A stretch of DNA of 64,000 bases from Halomarina pelagica (GCF_024228315.1 NZ_CP100454.1:248001-312000); one strand, 5' to 3'; numbered from the stretch's first letter, positions 48,738-57,068 are shown. The notes: generated from the letters alone by a model not told the origin. A program made the numbers and translations.

Positions 48738-48750
48738 CGAACACATTCGG
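48738..48750. promoter_or_regulatory. CGAACACATTCGG box (regulon member)
   Basis: Palindromic box at 48738-48750 in the divergent gap between xseA and the halocyanin gene (ATG at 48815, 64 nt later). Same consensus as the boxes at 51267, 51599, 56548, 58567 and 63821. Inferred activator site for the halocyanin gene. Confidence 0.6.
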
Positions 48751-48814
48751 CTATTCCTGACCTCTGAGAATCATAGAGGTCCCCATATCTCCTCTACTAA
48801 TACATCCACATGTA

Positions 48815-49306
48815 ATGAGCCCAGGCCTGCACACCGATCGACGGAACTTCCTGAAGACAGCGGCTGCACTGACCGTTACTGGCTCACTCCTCGCTGGCTG
48901 TACCAGTAGTGGGACACCTGGCGATTCCGATAATACCCCGAACGCCGATAGCGGTGGTCAAGCGTCATTTGATGGGTGGTTTGAAAACACCGCAAACTAC
49001 CAAGAAGTCATCGACAAAACTGACGCGAGTACCGTAACTGTCCAAGTCGGTGCCGACGGGAACAATGGTGCGTACGCGTTCGCGCCGCCGGCGATCAAGA
49101 TCGCCTCGGGAACAACGGTCACCTGGGAGTGGACCGGCATGGGCGGATCCCACAACGTGGTTGCAGATGACGGAAGTTTCGAGAGTGAGATGACCGCTGA
49201 GCGGGGGCACACCTTCGACCACTCGTTCGACAGCGCCGGGACGTACAAGTACTACTGCCTGCCGCACAAGGCGATGGGAATGAAAGGCGTCGTTGTAGTT
49301 GAGTAG
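48815..49306 (+). CDS. Halocyanin (single-domain, lipoprotein, Tat-like signal)
   Basis: A 163-residue blue-copper protein. The N-terminus DRRNFLKTAAALTVTGSLLAGC combines a Tat-like twin-arginine motif with a lipobox ending at Cys (about residue 29), giving a lipid-anchored protein at the outer face. After a disordered Gly/Ser/Asp linker comes the plastocyanin fold with ligands His in GGSHNVV (about 112) and Cys, His, Met in YYCLPHKAMGMKG (about 149-157). Halocyanins carry electrons to terminal reductases such as nitrite reductase. A regulon box lies upstream, suggesting induction in low oxygen. Confidence 0.92.
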   Translation: MSPGLHTDRRNFLKTAAALTVTGSLLAGCTSSGTPGDSDNTPNADSGGQASFDGWFENTANYQEVIDKTDASTVTVQVGADGNNGAYAFAPPAIKIASGTTVTWEWTGMGGSHNVVADDGSFESEMTAERGHTFDHSFDSAGTYKYYCLPHKAMGMKGVVVVE

Positions 49307-49438
49307 CGTCGTATCCTTCGAAACTTCAATACGTGATCTCATGGGCTCTGTCGGACATGGTTGTAATATTAATCCAAACGTAGAGTACTATACCAACAGA
49401 ATTAGGAGTACTATCGCACTACTGTCATCCGAGAACGC

Positions 49439-49627
49439 ATGCAATTTAACACGACGATAACGGCGGTAACATTTCTCGTCCTCTTTGCGGTACTCATTGG
49501 CGGAACTGCTATGAGTCCAATGAGCACGAGTACGGTGGCAATGGTTAGCGTCGGCCTCTTCGTATTCGGTATACTGTCGCTCGTGCTCGGCGTGAAACAC
49601 GGGGAGTATCGCGCAAAAGGACAATAA
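49439..49627 (+). CDS. Small two-helix membrane protein (DUF7333-like)
   Basis: A 62-residue protein: MQFNTTITAVTFLVLFAVLI is one membrane helix and VAMVSVGLFVFGILSLVLGV the second, followed by VKHGEYRAKGQ. The LGVKHGEYRA end is that of a small haloarchaeal family I know as DUF7333. Function unknown. It stands alone after the halocyanin. Confidence 0.65.
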   Translation: MQFNTTITAVTFLVLFAVLIGGTAMSPMSTSTVAMVSVGLFVFGILSLVLGVKHGEYRAKGQ

Positions 49628-49762
49628 CCGTCATTGGTCGCGGTCCAGTTCCTCCAATCGCCGATTCATTGGACCTATCCGGAGTGGCTCACGTCTGAGC
49701 AGACGAGCTAGATCCACTGGAGTCCCCGAAAAACCCTACGTCACTTTCCTAAGCTCCACTTC

Positions 49763-50041
49763 TCACTCCACGTACAATGAATACAAGATGATCGCGAATC
49801 CTGCTGTCGTGAAGATGCTCTCGACGATGAGTGCAATGCTCGGATCGACGGGGATGAGCTGATCCACGATACCCGCGAGAAGGGCACCTACCGTAACGAA
49901 CCCGAAGCCGAGCGCAAGCGCACGCAGTGCGGGCGATGCCGTCCGTCGGTATGCCGTAAATGAGTGGTAGGTAATCAGTCCTCCGAGTAGCAGTGTGAGT
50001 GTCTTGAGTACCGTAACGGCGGTCGTAATCTGTGGGCTCAT
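49763..50041 (-). CDS. DUF7521-like membrane protein
   Basis: A 92-residue protein of three membrane helices: VLKTLTLLLGGLITYHSFTA, RALALGFGFVTVGALLAGIV and SIALIVESIFTTAGFAIILY. The last helix and the YRRTASPALRALALGF loop match the haloarchaeal family I know as DUF7521, often paired with a winged-helix regulator. Here the regulator gene overlaps it by 4 nt (ATGA). Function unknown; a membrane sensor partner is plausible. Confidence 0.7.
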   Translation of the reverse strand: MSPQITTAVTVLKTLTLLLGGLITYHSFTAYRRTASPALRALALGFGFVTVGALLAGIVDQLIPVDPSIALIVESIFTTAGFAIILYSLYVE

Positions 50042-50463
50042 ATTTCCTTGCGTACCTCCGACCAGAGTTCAGACAGCCGCCGATCCGGCGTCTGTTCCCG
50101 GCGTTTGATTGCTACCTCGATCGATCGATCCTCATCGAGGCCGACTCGGACCTCCTCGAAGCCGAGGTCGTATCGTGTTGTGTGTCGGCCATCCGTTCTG
50201 ACCTCGATTCGTTCCTCCAGTAGCGAGGCTTCGCTGAGAAGTTCGAGCTTTCGATACATCGTTGAGAGCGGAATCTCGCAGGTCTCAGCGAGTTCGCTCG
50301 CGGTCATGGGTTCCTCAACATGTTTGATGATGGTCCGGCAGTCCGGGTCGTCCAGCGCGTCGAGGACGTCCTGTAACTGTGGGGTATCCACAGCGAATGG
50401 ATCACGTACCATTGCTAGGCCTTTCAGTGATGTCCAGTGACGGTCGATCACTTCCTCGGACAT
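50038..50463 (-). CDS. ArsR-like winged-helix regulator paired with DUF7521
   Basis: A 141-residue protein: LQDVLDALDDPDCRTIIKHV, then SELAETCEIPLSTMYRKLEL as the helix-turn-helix (about 55-74), then LLEERIEVRTDGRHTTRYDL as the wing. The C-terminal 40 residues are basic. This regulator type in haloarchaea is typically followed by a DUF7521 membrane gene, as here with an ATGA overlap. It is read away from the HTH_10 gene, which lies about 100 nt upstream. Target unknown. Confidence 0.85.
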   Translation of the reverse strand: MSEEVIDRHWTSLKGLAMVRDPFAVDTPQLQDVLDALDDPDCRTIIKHVEEPMTASELAETCEIPLSTMYRKLELLSEASLLEERIEVRTDGRHTTRYDLGFEEVRVGLDEDRSIEVAIKRREQTPDRRLSELWSEVRKEI

Positions 50464-50564
50464 TGCTTAGGTGATCATTTTGGTCTCCAATGGCGTACTC
50501 CACCATGGTTTGCTGCGTCTCGATCGAGGGGTCGCCGCTCCTCTCCGTGCCTCGATCCAGCATT

Positions 50565-51221
50565 TCATGTGGTCTCCGTCTCAGGGGTACCGTCGCCCAA
50601 ATTCTCGACGAACTCTTTGACGATTTTCTCCTCGGCGCGGTGCAACGTTTCGCTACACGTGGATTTCGCGATGCCCAGCTCATCCGCGAGTTCGGTTAAC
50701 GAGCAACGCCGCGGGGTGTCGTAGTAGCCGTGTTCAGCTGCCGCCCGGAGGAGCTGTAACTGGCGGTCCGTTAACAGCTGCTCAGCCTCGATCTGCTGGT
50801 GGATCTCATTGACGGTGAATGGAATCCCAAACGACTCGAGCTGCGTACCGAGTTCGGAGAGTCGACGCTGTGGCGCCGTGACCTCCCATTCGATCTGGCC
50901 GTCGATCAGGCGGAACGGCATTTCGAGCGGAATACCCGCTCCTTGCGCAGAGAGCAATAAGAGCGGCATCGTCGTCTCGAACTGGATCAACGCCGTGTCG
51001 TCGTGCCGTTGGAGGATGTCAAGTTCGATGACCGCTTCGCTATCCGCGAATTCAGCGAGTATGGTCTCTAACTCCTCGGCAGTCACCTCGGTCAGAGCAA
51101 CACCAGCATGGTCACTGGGAAACGCCGCCAGAATCCGAAACAGTGCATCAGGATGCGTACGGGAAATATCTCCGATCCAAATTCCGTTCGGGATGGTGAG
51201 CGTGAGGTTTGCTCGTGGCAT
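50565..51221 (-). CDS. HTH_10 (bacterio-opsin activator-type) regulator, NarO/DmsR-like
   Basis: A 218-residue protein. The N-terminal 150 residues are a sensor-like alpha/beta domain (LFRILAAFPSDHAGVALTEV, LDILQRHDDTALIQFETTMP). The C-terminal HTH_10 domain (about 155-205) reads LTDRQLQLLRAAAEHGYYDT, CSLTELADELGIAKSTCSET, LHRAEEKIVKEFV. NarO and DmsR of Haloferax are proteins of this type that switch on denitrification and DMSO respiration genes. Two CCGAACATATTCGG-type boxes lie 12 and 46 nt upstream, so the gene is probably autoregulated. It is a good candidate for the regulator of all boxes in this window. The Cys-rich sensor motif of NarO was not seen; only two Cys occur, both in the HTH. 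Confidence 0.85.
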   Translation of the reverse strand: MPRANLTLTIPNGIWIGDISRTHPDALFRILAAFPSDHAGVALTEVTAEELETILAEFADSEAVIELDILQRHDDTALIQFETTMPLLLLSAQGAGIPLEMPFRLIDGQIEWEVTAPQRRLSELGTQLESFGIPFTVNEIHQQIEAEQLLTDRQLQLLRAAAEHGYYDTPRRCSLTELADELGIAKSTCSETLHRAEEKIVKEFVENLGDGTPETETT

Positions 51222-51232
51222 TGGTGTTCACG

Positions 51233-51323
51233 TGAACATATTCGGTCGTTGCCCCAATTAGTATTGCCGAACATATTCGGATAGCCAACCACGACTACTA
51301 GATTTGCTTCCGAACATCATCGG
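51233..51323. promoter_or_regulatory. Three CCGAACATATTCGG-type boxes between divergent genes
   Basis: Boxes at 51233-51244 (TGAACATATTCG), 51267-51280 (perfect CCGAACATATTCGG) and 51310-51323 (CCGAACATCATCGG). The third ends 38 nt before the DUF2249 start at 51362; the second ends 45 nt upstream of the HTH_10 start. Two of three are within the shared promoter region, so both genes are likely controlled together. Confidence 0.7.
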
Positions 51324-51361
51324 CGGAACGACCATTCACCTCGCTACAAAATGGATACTCG

Positions 51362-51598
51362 ATGAGTGTAGAAGCCATCGACGACGGGACGTACGAACTC
51401 GACGCGCGCGAAATCGACGGTGAACCGTTCGGTGACATCATGGCCGCGCTAGAAGGCCTTGATGATGACGAGACACTCGTCCTCATCAATAGTTTCGAGC
51501 CAAAGCCACTCTACAACGTCCTCGAACAACGCGGATTCACGCACGAGACGACGCAACGGGCGGACGACGAGTGGCACGTTTCGATCACTCACGTATAG
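51362..51598 (+). CDS. DUF2249 protein (first copy)
   Basis: A 78-residue TusA/DUF2249-like protein: YELDAREIDGEPFGDIMAAL, DDETLVLINSFEPKPLYNVL, EQRGFTHETTQRADDEWHVS. The FEPKPLYNVLEQRG motif is typical of DUF2249. Such proteins accompany denitrification and nitric-oxide-response genes in many bacteria and haloarchaea. A box ends 38 nt upstream of the ATG. Followed by a second DUF2249 gene. Confidence 0.85.
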   Translation: MSVEAIDDGTYELDAREIDGEPFGDIMAALEGLDDDETLVLINSFEPKPLYNVLEQRGFTHETTQRADDEWHVSITHV

Positions 51599-51612
51599 CC
51601 GAACACGTTCGG
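51599..51612. promoter_or_regulatory. CCGAACACGTTCGG box
   Basis: Perfect palindrome CCGAACACGTTCGG, starting immediately after the stop of the first DUF2249 gene and ending 39 nt before the second one. Confidence 0.7.
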
Positions 51613-51651
51613 AACAATACCTTCACAGGGCGCCATAGTATACACGTACGC

Positions 51652-51885
51652 ATGTCTGATCAGACCCTCGATCTCCGTAACATCCCGCCTGCTGAGCGGC
51701 ATCCGATGATTCACGACAAGTTTGCCGAACTAGAAAGCGGCGAGGCGCTGACGTTGATCAATGATCACGAGCCGAAGCCGCTGTTCTACGAGATGCAGGC
51801 GGAAGTCGACGAGTTCGACGCCGAGCGGTATGAAGTCGAACAGCGCGACGTCAACGAGTTCGTCGCGAAGCTCCCCAAGAAATAG
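51652..51885 (+). CDS. DUF2249 protein (second copy)
   Basis: A 77-residue protein starting MSDQTLDLRNIPPAERHPMI. The motif TLINDHEPKPLFYEMQAEVD is the DUF2249 signature. The upstream in-frame extension is not family-like, and the box at 51599 supports ATG at 51652. Possibly an accessory in redox or sulfur-carrier chemistry (DUF2249 resembles TusA), but without direct evidence. Confidence 0.85.
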   Translation: MSDQTLDLRNIPPAERHPMIHDKFAELESGEALTLINDHEPKPLFYEMQAEVDEFDAERYEVEQRDVNEFVAKLPKK

Positions 51886-51973
51886 GAGTTAGTCCCGAGA
51901 GGTGCTATCGCACGACGACTTCTTCGTCCCTGCTTTCATCAGTGTCCTGCTCTGGCTGAAGCTTCTGACTGCG

Positions 51974-52501
51974 CTACGATCGGTCAGCTGGGTAGGTGAC
52001 CCGTCCATTGGATATCTCTGCGAAGCGAGTCAGCTCGTGCTCGTCAGCGCGGCCAGCATCATAGATGTTGACGACCTCGCAGCCACGAGCGAGGAGCCAG
52101 TCGGCGACGATCCGGCGGTGACACCGCCAGTAGACGGCCTCGGCACAGACGATCACCGGTACTTCCGTCTCTGCGAGGGCGACCAATTCGTCGAGTGCGG
52201 TCTGGAACTCGTCGGTGAGCGCGTAGTCGGCGTAGGCCTGAAACGAATTGTTCTCCCACTCATCGTTCGGTGAATCCGCGGGCGGAGCCGAACGTCTCCC
52301 TCCAAGCGCTTCGAAATGGCGATACTTGATGCCGTGCTCGTCGAGGGCCGCAGCCAGCGCGTCGGCACCGAACTGTGGATTCCGTCGCGAGCCCGGAAAC
52401 CGACGAATATCGACCACGATGGTGATATCGTACGCACGGAGTGCCGAGACGAACTCCTCGATCGAGCGTGAGGAGTGGCCGAAAGTGTACACGCGGGTCA
52501 T
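51974..52501 (-). CDS. DUF488-family protein
   Basis: A 175-residue protein starting MTRVYTFGHSSRSIEEFVSA. DUF488 signatures: TFGHSSRSIEEFVSALRAYD and VVDIRRFPGSRRNPQFGADA (about 28-47), then EVPVIVCAEAVYWRCHRRIV (about 115-134) with Cys and CHRR. DUF488 proteins have unknown biochemistry; conserved Arg, Cys and His suggest an enzyme of the rhodanese/TIM-like kind. Stands alone between two convergent and divergent neighbours. Confidence 0.88.
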   Translation of the reverse strand: MTRVYTFGHSSRSIEEFVSALRAYDITIVVDIRRFPGSRRNPQFGADALAAALDEHGIKYRHFEALGGRRSAPPADSPNDEWENNSFQAYADYALTDEFQTALDELVALAETEVPVIVCAEAVYWRCHRRIVADWLLARGCEVVNIYDAGRADEHELTRFAEISNGRVTYPADRS

Positions 52502-52692
52502 ACTGGTCGGTAGGGCAGAGATCTACGTATGCGCTGGGGGACGACCGTTCGTCTCAAGATATCCTCTATTCGAGTACCTGATACTAGATCCAGTGATCGG
52601 TAGAAGTGAGGAAGAGAGTTCATGTTCCAGAACGTCGGTCATCTGCCGGAGTCACTATCCGAGCTTTCGCCCATCACTAACTGGGTGTCGTT

Positions 52693-53262
52693 TCACGGGA
52701 CTCGGAACGACCGGAGTCCGACGAACCGGGGCACCTGCTCGTAGTACTGCTGGTACACTTCGCCGAACTCCTCGGTGAACCACGGTTCCTCAGCAAAGGG
52801 AAGCAAGAACACCCATGCGGCGTTCAGTACGCCGAGAAACGTTACGAGGGCAGAATTAACCAGGAAGATGAACCCAACCATGCCGACGATCATCCCGACG
52901 TACTGCGGATTGCACGAGCGAGCATACGGCCAGTCCGTATGCAGGTCACCTGCGAGCCCCATGGTTTCGTCCGTCTCGAAGTACCGCTCACTATAGAGGA
53001 AGATACCCGCCCCACCGAGTGCGAGGAGACCGCCAGCGATGAGGCTCTCTGGACGGGGGAAGAGCCACGTATTCCAATCCAGATACGCTACGATAACGAG
53101 TGATAGGTTAAACAGGGTGACGAGGCTCCAGTGGAGATAGTACTTCCAGGACTTCTCGCCCGGCGGCCAGAACTGCCGTGCTGGGAGCCAGATGGTAACG
53201 AGGAGTGTGAGCAGTATCATGCACGCAGCGAAACCACCAATACCGAAGGCGAGATACTTCAT
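52693..53262 (-). CDS. ICMT/PEMT-type membrane methyltransferase-like protein
   Basis: A 189-residue protein with five membrane helices. The C-terminal half shows YARSCNPQYVGMIVGMVGFI, a reactive helix with NPxYVG, followed by FAEEPWFTEEFGEVYQQYYE and VPRFVG, the isoprenylcysteine carboxyl methyltransferase / NnrU-like signature. Members methylate isoprenoid cysteine or phospholipids, or assist denitrification. Lies in an apparent denitrification-associated neighbourhood, which favours an NnrU-like role. Inference only. Confidence 0.75.
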   Translation of the reverse strand: MKYLAFGIGGFAACMILLTLLVTIWLPARQFWPPGEKSWKYYLHWSLVTLFNLSLVIVAYLDWNTWLFPRPESLIAGGLLALGGAGIFLYSERYFETDETMGLAGDLHTDWPYARSCNPQYVGMIVGMVGFIFLVNSALVTFLGVLNAAWVFLLPFAEEPWFTEEFGEVYQQYYEQVPRFVGLRSFRVP

Positions 53263-53356
53263 CCGATTGGGTCGTTCTCTCGACGGGAGGCGCTTGGAAC
53301 TACCGGTGCATCAGCGATGTTCTTCGTTCCTCAAGAATGTGTTCGTGTTGTAGAAG

Positions 53357-53677
53357 CTATTGAGGTCGCCAGATGACGGTGATGATACCGAGTTCGGTTT
53401 CGAGCGTATCGTGCTCGTAGCCGCGGTCGGTGAGCTGGGGATACAAATGTTGGGGCGCTCGGTCGTTGAGTTGCACCAACAACGTCTCGTCGTCCAGCTC
53501 GACGAGTCGTTCGAGCGTCTTCTGAAGCGGTTGTGGCGGCGGGAGCTCCCGGGCGTCGAGCACTTCTCGCGGTTGGTCGGCGGGCGCATTCGTGTCCGAG
53601 ACGTAATCTTCGACGGCAGCCATGTCTTCATCATCGCGGCGAGCGACCACGGCCGCTTCGCCGAAGATGTTCGTCAC
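53357..53677 (-). CDS. DUF2249 protein (third copy), last gene of the CopD operon
   Basis: A 106-residue protein: a disordered acidic N-terminus, then REVLDARELPPPQPLQKTLE and VQLNDRAPQHLYPQLTDRGY, the DUF2249 core. It overlaps the FmdE-like gene by 4 nt (ATGA) and is the fourth gene of the unit CopD-like, TusA-like, FmdE-like, DUF2249. Probably expressed with them. Confidence 0.8.
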   Translation of the reverse strand: MTNIFGEAAVVARRDDEDMAAVEDYVSDTNAPADQPREVLDARELPPPQPLQKTLERLVELDDETLLVQLNDRAPQHLYPQLTDRGYEHDTLETELGIITVIWRPQ

Positions 53678-54375
53678 TCGTCGACTATTTCGACGGTGAA
53701 CGGACTGTTTGGCCCCGGCGAGGCGTCAAGCACGCGCTGTACCCGGCCATGCCACCCGTCGTAGAATTCCTGGCGCTCCTCGTCAGAGGCCTCGCCAGCG
53801 ACGAGTCGTGGAATGAGATCGGCTGTGCTGTCGCCTCCACCCGGCGGCGCAACACCGACGGTACCGGGCGAGAACGAGACTCGTACCGTCTCATCCGTAT
53901 CCATCCGTGTGAACGCAAACGAGCGGCCTCGGCCGGACGATTCGCTGAACGAGAGCAGATTCTTCCGCCCGCCGTAGCCGCCGAAGCCGGTGAATCCAGT
54001 CTCTCGCGCTGCACCCGTGATGTGACTGATGACGCTCGCCATCGGACCGACACCCATCGCTTCAGGGTCGTCGTCGACGATGACCGCGATGTCGCTTCTG
54101 ACGGGGTACGCGTTCGGGTAGAGTTCCGCGAGTGCCAGCTGCGTGCTACGGTACGCTCCGGCGACGGCGGGGCAGGCGTGCCCGGCGTGTTTCGCGGCGT
54201 CCGCGAACGTCACGACCAGCGGTTCGCCGGGTGGCACCATGCCGAGTAGTTCGGCGAGCGGGTCACGAATTTCGATCGGGTCGGCGTTGGCTAGGCGCTG
54301 CCACGGCGTGCCGGCGTCGGTTGAGGGAAGCTGTGCGTGCGTCGGAGTCTCTGGTTCGGTTGTGGGTTCACTCAT
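53674..54375 (-). CDS. FmdE-like domain protein of CopD operon
   Basis: A 233-residue protein. After a disordered 30 residues: MVPPGEPLVVTFADAAKHAG, then HAGHACPAVAGAYRSTQLAL (about 62-81), where AGHxCP-x-Y/G resembles the FmdE GHxCPG metal site that binds zinc in formylmethanofuran dehydrogenase-associated proteins. Then VRSDIAVIVDDDPEAMGVGP, FGGYGGRKNLLSFSE, and an acidic end. Function unknown, probably metal- or molybdopterin-linked. Overlaps both neighbours. Confidence 0.65.
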   Translation of the reverse strand: MSEPTTEPETPTHAQLPSTDAGTPWQRLANADPIEIRDPLAELLGMVPPGEPLVVTFADAAKHAGHACPAVAGAYRSTQLALAELYPNAYPVRSDIAVIVDDDPEAMGVGPMASVISHITGAARETGFTGFGGYGGRKNLLSFSESSGRGRSFAFTRMDTDETVRVSFSPGTVGVAPPGGGDSTADLIPRLVAGEASDEERQEFYDGWHGRVQRVLDASPGPNSPFTVEIVDE

Positions 54376-54652
54376 GATGGATTCTGAGGTAGGTCGTGTA
54401 CTCCTTCCGGAGCAGGCCGGTTCGATCTTCCTTGATGCCGAGGAGTTCGTGTGCGGTCTGGGCGGCGAGCTGTGGATACTCGACCCTGGCTCGCCGATCT
54501 GTACTTCTGATTTCGAGAATGGCTCCGTCAGGCAAGTCTTCGAGTGCTCGCTGTACTTCGACGATTCCGCTCGCGCAGCCCTTGCCCCGATTGTCGACGG
54601 TCATGGCTGGTTCGACGTCGGGTACCTCCGCGAGTGCATCGAGGTCAGTCAT
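54368..54652 (-). CDS. TusA-like sulfur-carrier protein
   Basis: A 94-residue protein: MTDLDALAEVPDVEPAMTVD, then NRGKGCASGIVEVQRALEDL, where Cys in RGKGCASG sits at the TusA position (CPxP-like, variant), then GAILEIRSTDRRARVEYPQL and LRKEYTTYLRIHHE. TusA proteins relay sulfane sulfur. Overlaps both the CopD-like and FmdE-like genes by 8 nt. Part of the same translationally coupled operon. Confidence 0.75.
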   Translation of the reverse strand: MTDLDALAEVPDVEPAMTVDNRGKGCASGIVEVQRALEDLPDGAILEIRSTDRRARVEYPQLAAQTAHELLGIKEDRTGLLRKEYTTYLRIHHE

Positions 54653-55634
54653 CGGTTCCTCCCTCTTCAGGTGCGGCTGGCGGCGATGAACGCTCGAGAT
54701 CTGCGAGATCGCAGACGCCGTCGATCGGCGAACAGGCCCGCCACATCGGACAGGTGAGGAAGATCACCATGAGCAGGGCGATGAGACCAACCTTCGTTAG
54801 GACGGCTTGTCCAACGAGCGTTCCGAAGTACGTACTCGGTTGCGTGCCCAGTGCGTCGACGGCCTGGTAGATGCCCGTGAGAACCAGGGTGGGGATGATG
54901 AAGCGAACTGCCCAGCGGAATCGTTCGAGTTGCTCCCCTGCTGCTCTGATGACCGGTACGGTGGGCTGTGCTTGACCGCTCGGGACGGCGACGAAGATGT
55001 TCCAGACGGCACCACCGACCCAGACGGTGAACGCCAGAAGGTGGACTGCGCGGACGCTCGCAGCAAGCAGTCCACGGCCAACGAGCGCCACCTCTGCGCT
55101 CGCCGTCAGGATTACCACCGCAATGGCGAATCCGAGTGCTGCTACGCCCGAAACGGTGCGAAATCGCTGCTCGATCGGATCTGCTCGAAGGACGTCGACG
55201 AGGGTACACACCACGAGCCCGATGACAAGCACCCCGAGGACGCCACGAAACAGCGGATTCACTCGAGATGAATTGTAGACGAAGCCGAGCACGATGGCTG
55301 TACTCGGGATGAGGATGACGACCGCGGCGATGGCGAGCCGGTCGAAGCGGTCGTACATCTGAGCGCAGTATTCCGCGGCACCGGTCCCGAGATCCGCTGG
55401 GCGGACGAATCCGTGCTTCCAGAGTAGCCCGCCCAGAAGAACGCCGAGCGAGACGAAGTAGCTGCATTTCAGCACCGCAAGGGCAAGCGCTCCGGTCCCA
55501 GCGAGGCGGGCAGAGAGTACCGTTCCAATGAGTGAGGCCGCGAGAATCACCACCAGTGCGGCTTTCGGGAGGAGATACTTATCGAAGAGCTCGTCGGCAA
55601 CTGTATTGAGTGATTGGTGGGTTGATCCTGCCAT
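54645..55634 (-). CDS. CopD-like copper-resistance-type membrane protein
   Basis: A 329-residue protein with eight membrane helices. CopD features: AVHLLAFTVWVGGAVWNIFV (about 195-214), His and Trp in HLLAFTVWVGG, and FRWAVRFIIPTLVLTGIYQAV (about 248-268). The C-terminal tail CPMWRACSPIDGVCDL contains three Cys that could bind copper. CopD transports or handles copper across the membrane, useful for copper proteins such as halocyanins and copper nitrite reductase. It is first in the overlapping operon (CopD-like, TusA-like, FmdE-like, DUF2249). Confidence 0.82.
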   Translation of the reverse strand: MAGSTHQSLNTVADELFDKYLLPKAALVVILAASLIGTVLSARLAGTGALALAVLKCSYFVSLGVLLGGLLWKHGFVRPADLGTGAAEYCAQMYDRFDRLAIAAVVILIPSTAIVLGFVYNSSRVNPLFRGVLGVLVIGLVVCTLVDVLRADPIEQRFRTVSGVAALGFAIAVVILTASAEVALVGRGLLAASVRAVHLLAFTVWVGGAVWNIFVAVPSGQAQPTVPVIRAAGEQLERFRWAVRFIIPTLVLTGIYQAVDALGTQPSTYFGTLVGQAVLTKVGLIALLMVIFLTCPMWRACSPIDGVCDLADLERSSPPAAPEEGGTDD

Positions 55635-56028
55635 CGCGGGCGCTCACCTCATGCGGGTGTTTGGTTCACCTAAACTAAGGGATAACCGCGTACATGTTCG
55701 CTTGTCAGATGTCGGTGGTCGATTCCATCATTCAGAACTGAACGTGAAACAACCGCTTTGTACAGGACATGTACCTGACGTTGTCCGTTCGGTGTACTCT
55801 GGGTACCGCAATAGCCGCTGCTCGTGGTTGTTCAAGAGAAGGGGCAGGCCAGTCAACGGTGACAACACGTGTAAACTACGTGAATTGAAAGGTGCTGGTG
55901 ACCGTGCCGTCTACCTGTCTCCTTTTTGTTTCGCTACAAAACACCTCCGGTACTCAGGTCTGGCGAGTGTCGGGTCTTTTGAGGAACATCGCTCTGCGAG
56001 CTACGTGGTCTGTTCTGACCGATGGCGG
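55635..56028. other. No recognisable gene
   Basis: About 390 bases between the CopD operon start and the small gene at 56029. It should contain the CopD operon promoter. Frames are open but Cys/Arg-rich and unlike haloarchaeal proteins. The CGTACATGTTCG sequence near 55690 is a poor version of the regulon box. Confidence 0.4.
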
Positions 56029-56316
56029 TTACACGTCGTCAATCAACTTTGTCCGGACATAGTACGGTCCTTCCCAGTCTTGGACCCAATCGGGAGCTGC
56101 CGGATGGGACCGAAGCTGATTTGCTTCGTACGATTCGTCTGGAAAAACGGTTCCCTCCTCGTCAGTCCCGTCTTCCCACGGCACTACGAACGTCACTGGG
56201 TCTCGATTTTCGGCAGGGTTCAGTTGTTTATCTGCTCCATCATCTAGATGGTACGGTCCATCGACCCATTCCTGTGGATTGAACGTGACCGCTATCTCTA
56301 ACTTTTTGTCTGCCAT
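56029..56316 (-). CDS. Small acidic hypothetical protein
   Basis: A 95-residue protein starting MADKKLEIAVTFNPQEWVDG. It is acidic, Pro-rich and strand-rich (DPVTFVVPWEDGTDEEGTVF, PDWVQDWEGPYYVRTKLIDD), with the codon bias of a real haloarchaeal gene. I do not recognise a family. Isolated. Confidence 0.55.
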   Translation of the reverse strand: MADKKLEIAVTFNPQEWVDGPYHLDDGADKQLNPAENRDPVTFVVPWEDGTDEEGTVFPDESYEANQLRSHPAAPDWVQDWEGPYYVRTKLIDDV

Positions 56317-56547
56317 GTCTATTGGTATTCTGTCAATCTACTGTATTCGAGGAAGGCTTAAAAAGAACAGGGCAAATCCCACGTTTTTAGATGCAGAGGA
56401 GTTCATTCCTTCTAACAGATAGTGACTCTCCCGGAGGGAGGGAATCCCTATGACCATTGTGTAGGCCCACGTATCGTTCAGTATCCCTGCATATTCTGAC
56501 CAAAGAACCTGTATTTCCAACTGCTATTACGTAAATATCGATAGGAT

Positions 56548-56561
56548 CCGAACATATTCGG
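56548..56561. promoter_or_regulatory. CCGAACATATTCGG box
   Basis: Perfect box, ending 36 nt before the ATG at 56598. A half-site ACCGAACACTCG lies at about 56582-56593, right before the start. Confidence 0.7.
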
Positions 56562-56597
56562 GGACGTGGTCATTCTGCTTGTACCGAACACTCGCAT

Positions 56598-57011
56598 ATG
56601 AACTCCGTGTCGGTCACTCGCCAACTGAACGCATCGCCTGCGGCACTCCGTGATGCAATTCTTGATCTCGAACCGTTCATGCGTGCGGCGGGGTTCGACG
56701 AAGTCGAAGTTGACGGCGACACGATTCATGTCGCAAATCAGGTTGGGCCGATCCAGATCGAACTCACGCTTGCCCTCGTTGACAACCTCGACGCAGTCCT
56801 CACCTACGAGCAACGTGAGGGGATCTTCGAGACTATGCGAACGACGTACATGCTCATCGAGGATCCGGAAAAAATTGAAATAGTAGCGACGACCGACTTT
56901 GCGCTCGATCTCGCCGTTGTCGGGAGTATCCTTGACGCAACCGTGATCAAGCGCCAGCGACGGATCGAACTCGAAGCACAGTTCGACTACCTTGAATCGA
57001 CCACTCGCTAA
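56598..57011 (+). CDS. SRPBCC-like protein under box control
   Basis: A 137-residue protein: MNSVSVTRQLNASPAALRDA, AILDLEPFMRAAGFDEVEVD, GDTIHVANQVGPIQIELTLA and a long C-terminal helix (RIELEAQFDYLESTTR), a Bet v1-type fold. The box 36 nt upstream suggests it belongs to the low-oxygen regulon. Immediately followed by another box and a decayed RiPP gene. Confidence 0.7.
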   Translation: MNSVSVTRQLNASPAALRDAILDLEPFMRAAGFDEVEVDGDTIHVANQVGPIQIELTLALVDNLDAVLTYEQREGIFETMRTTYMLIEDPEKIEIVATTDFALDLAVVGSILDATVIKRQRRIELEAQFDYLESTTR

Positions 57012-57017
57012 GATGAG

Positions 57018-57031
57018 GTGAACACGTTCGG
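57018..57031. promoter_or_regulatory. GTGAACACGTTCGG box variant
   Basis: One-sided deviation from the consensus; ends 37 nt before the ATG at 57069, the same spacing as in intact members. Confidence 0.6.
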
Positions 57032-57068
57032 AATTTTTTTTCTGCCGATTGTGGCCGACCTACAGCTA

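Noticed and set aside
55528..56247. 239-codon + strand frame
   Set aside because: Overlaps the CopD gene start and the gene at 56029 on the opposite strand; Cys, Arg and Ser-rich translation without pattern.
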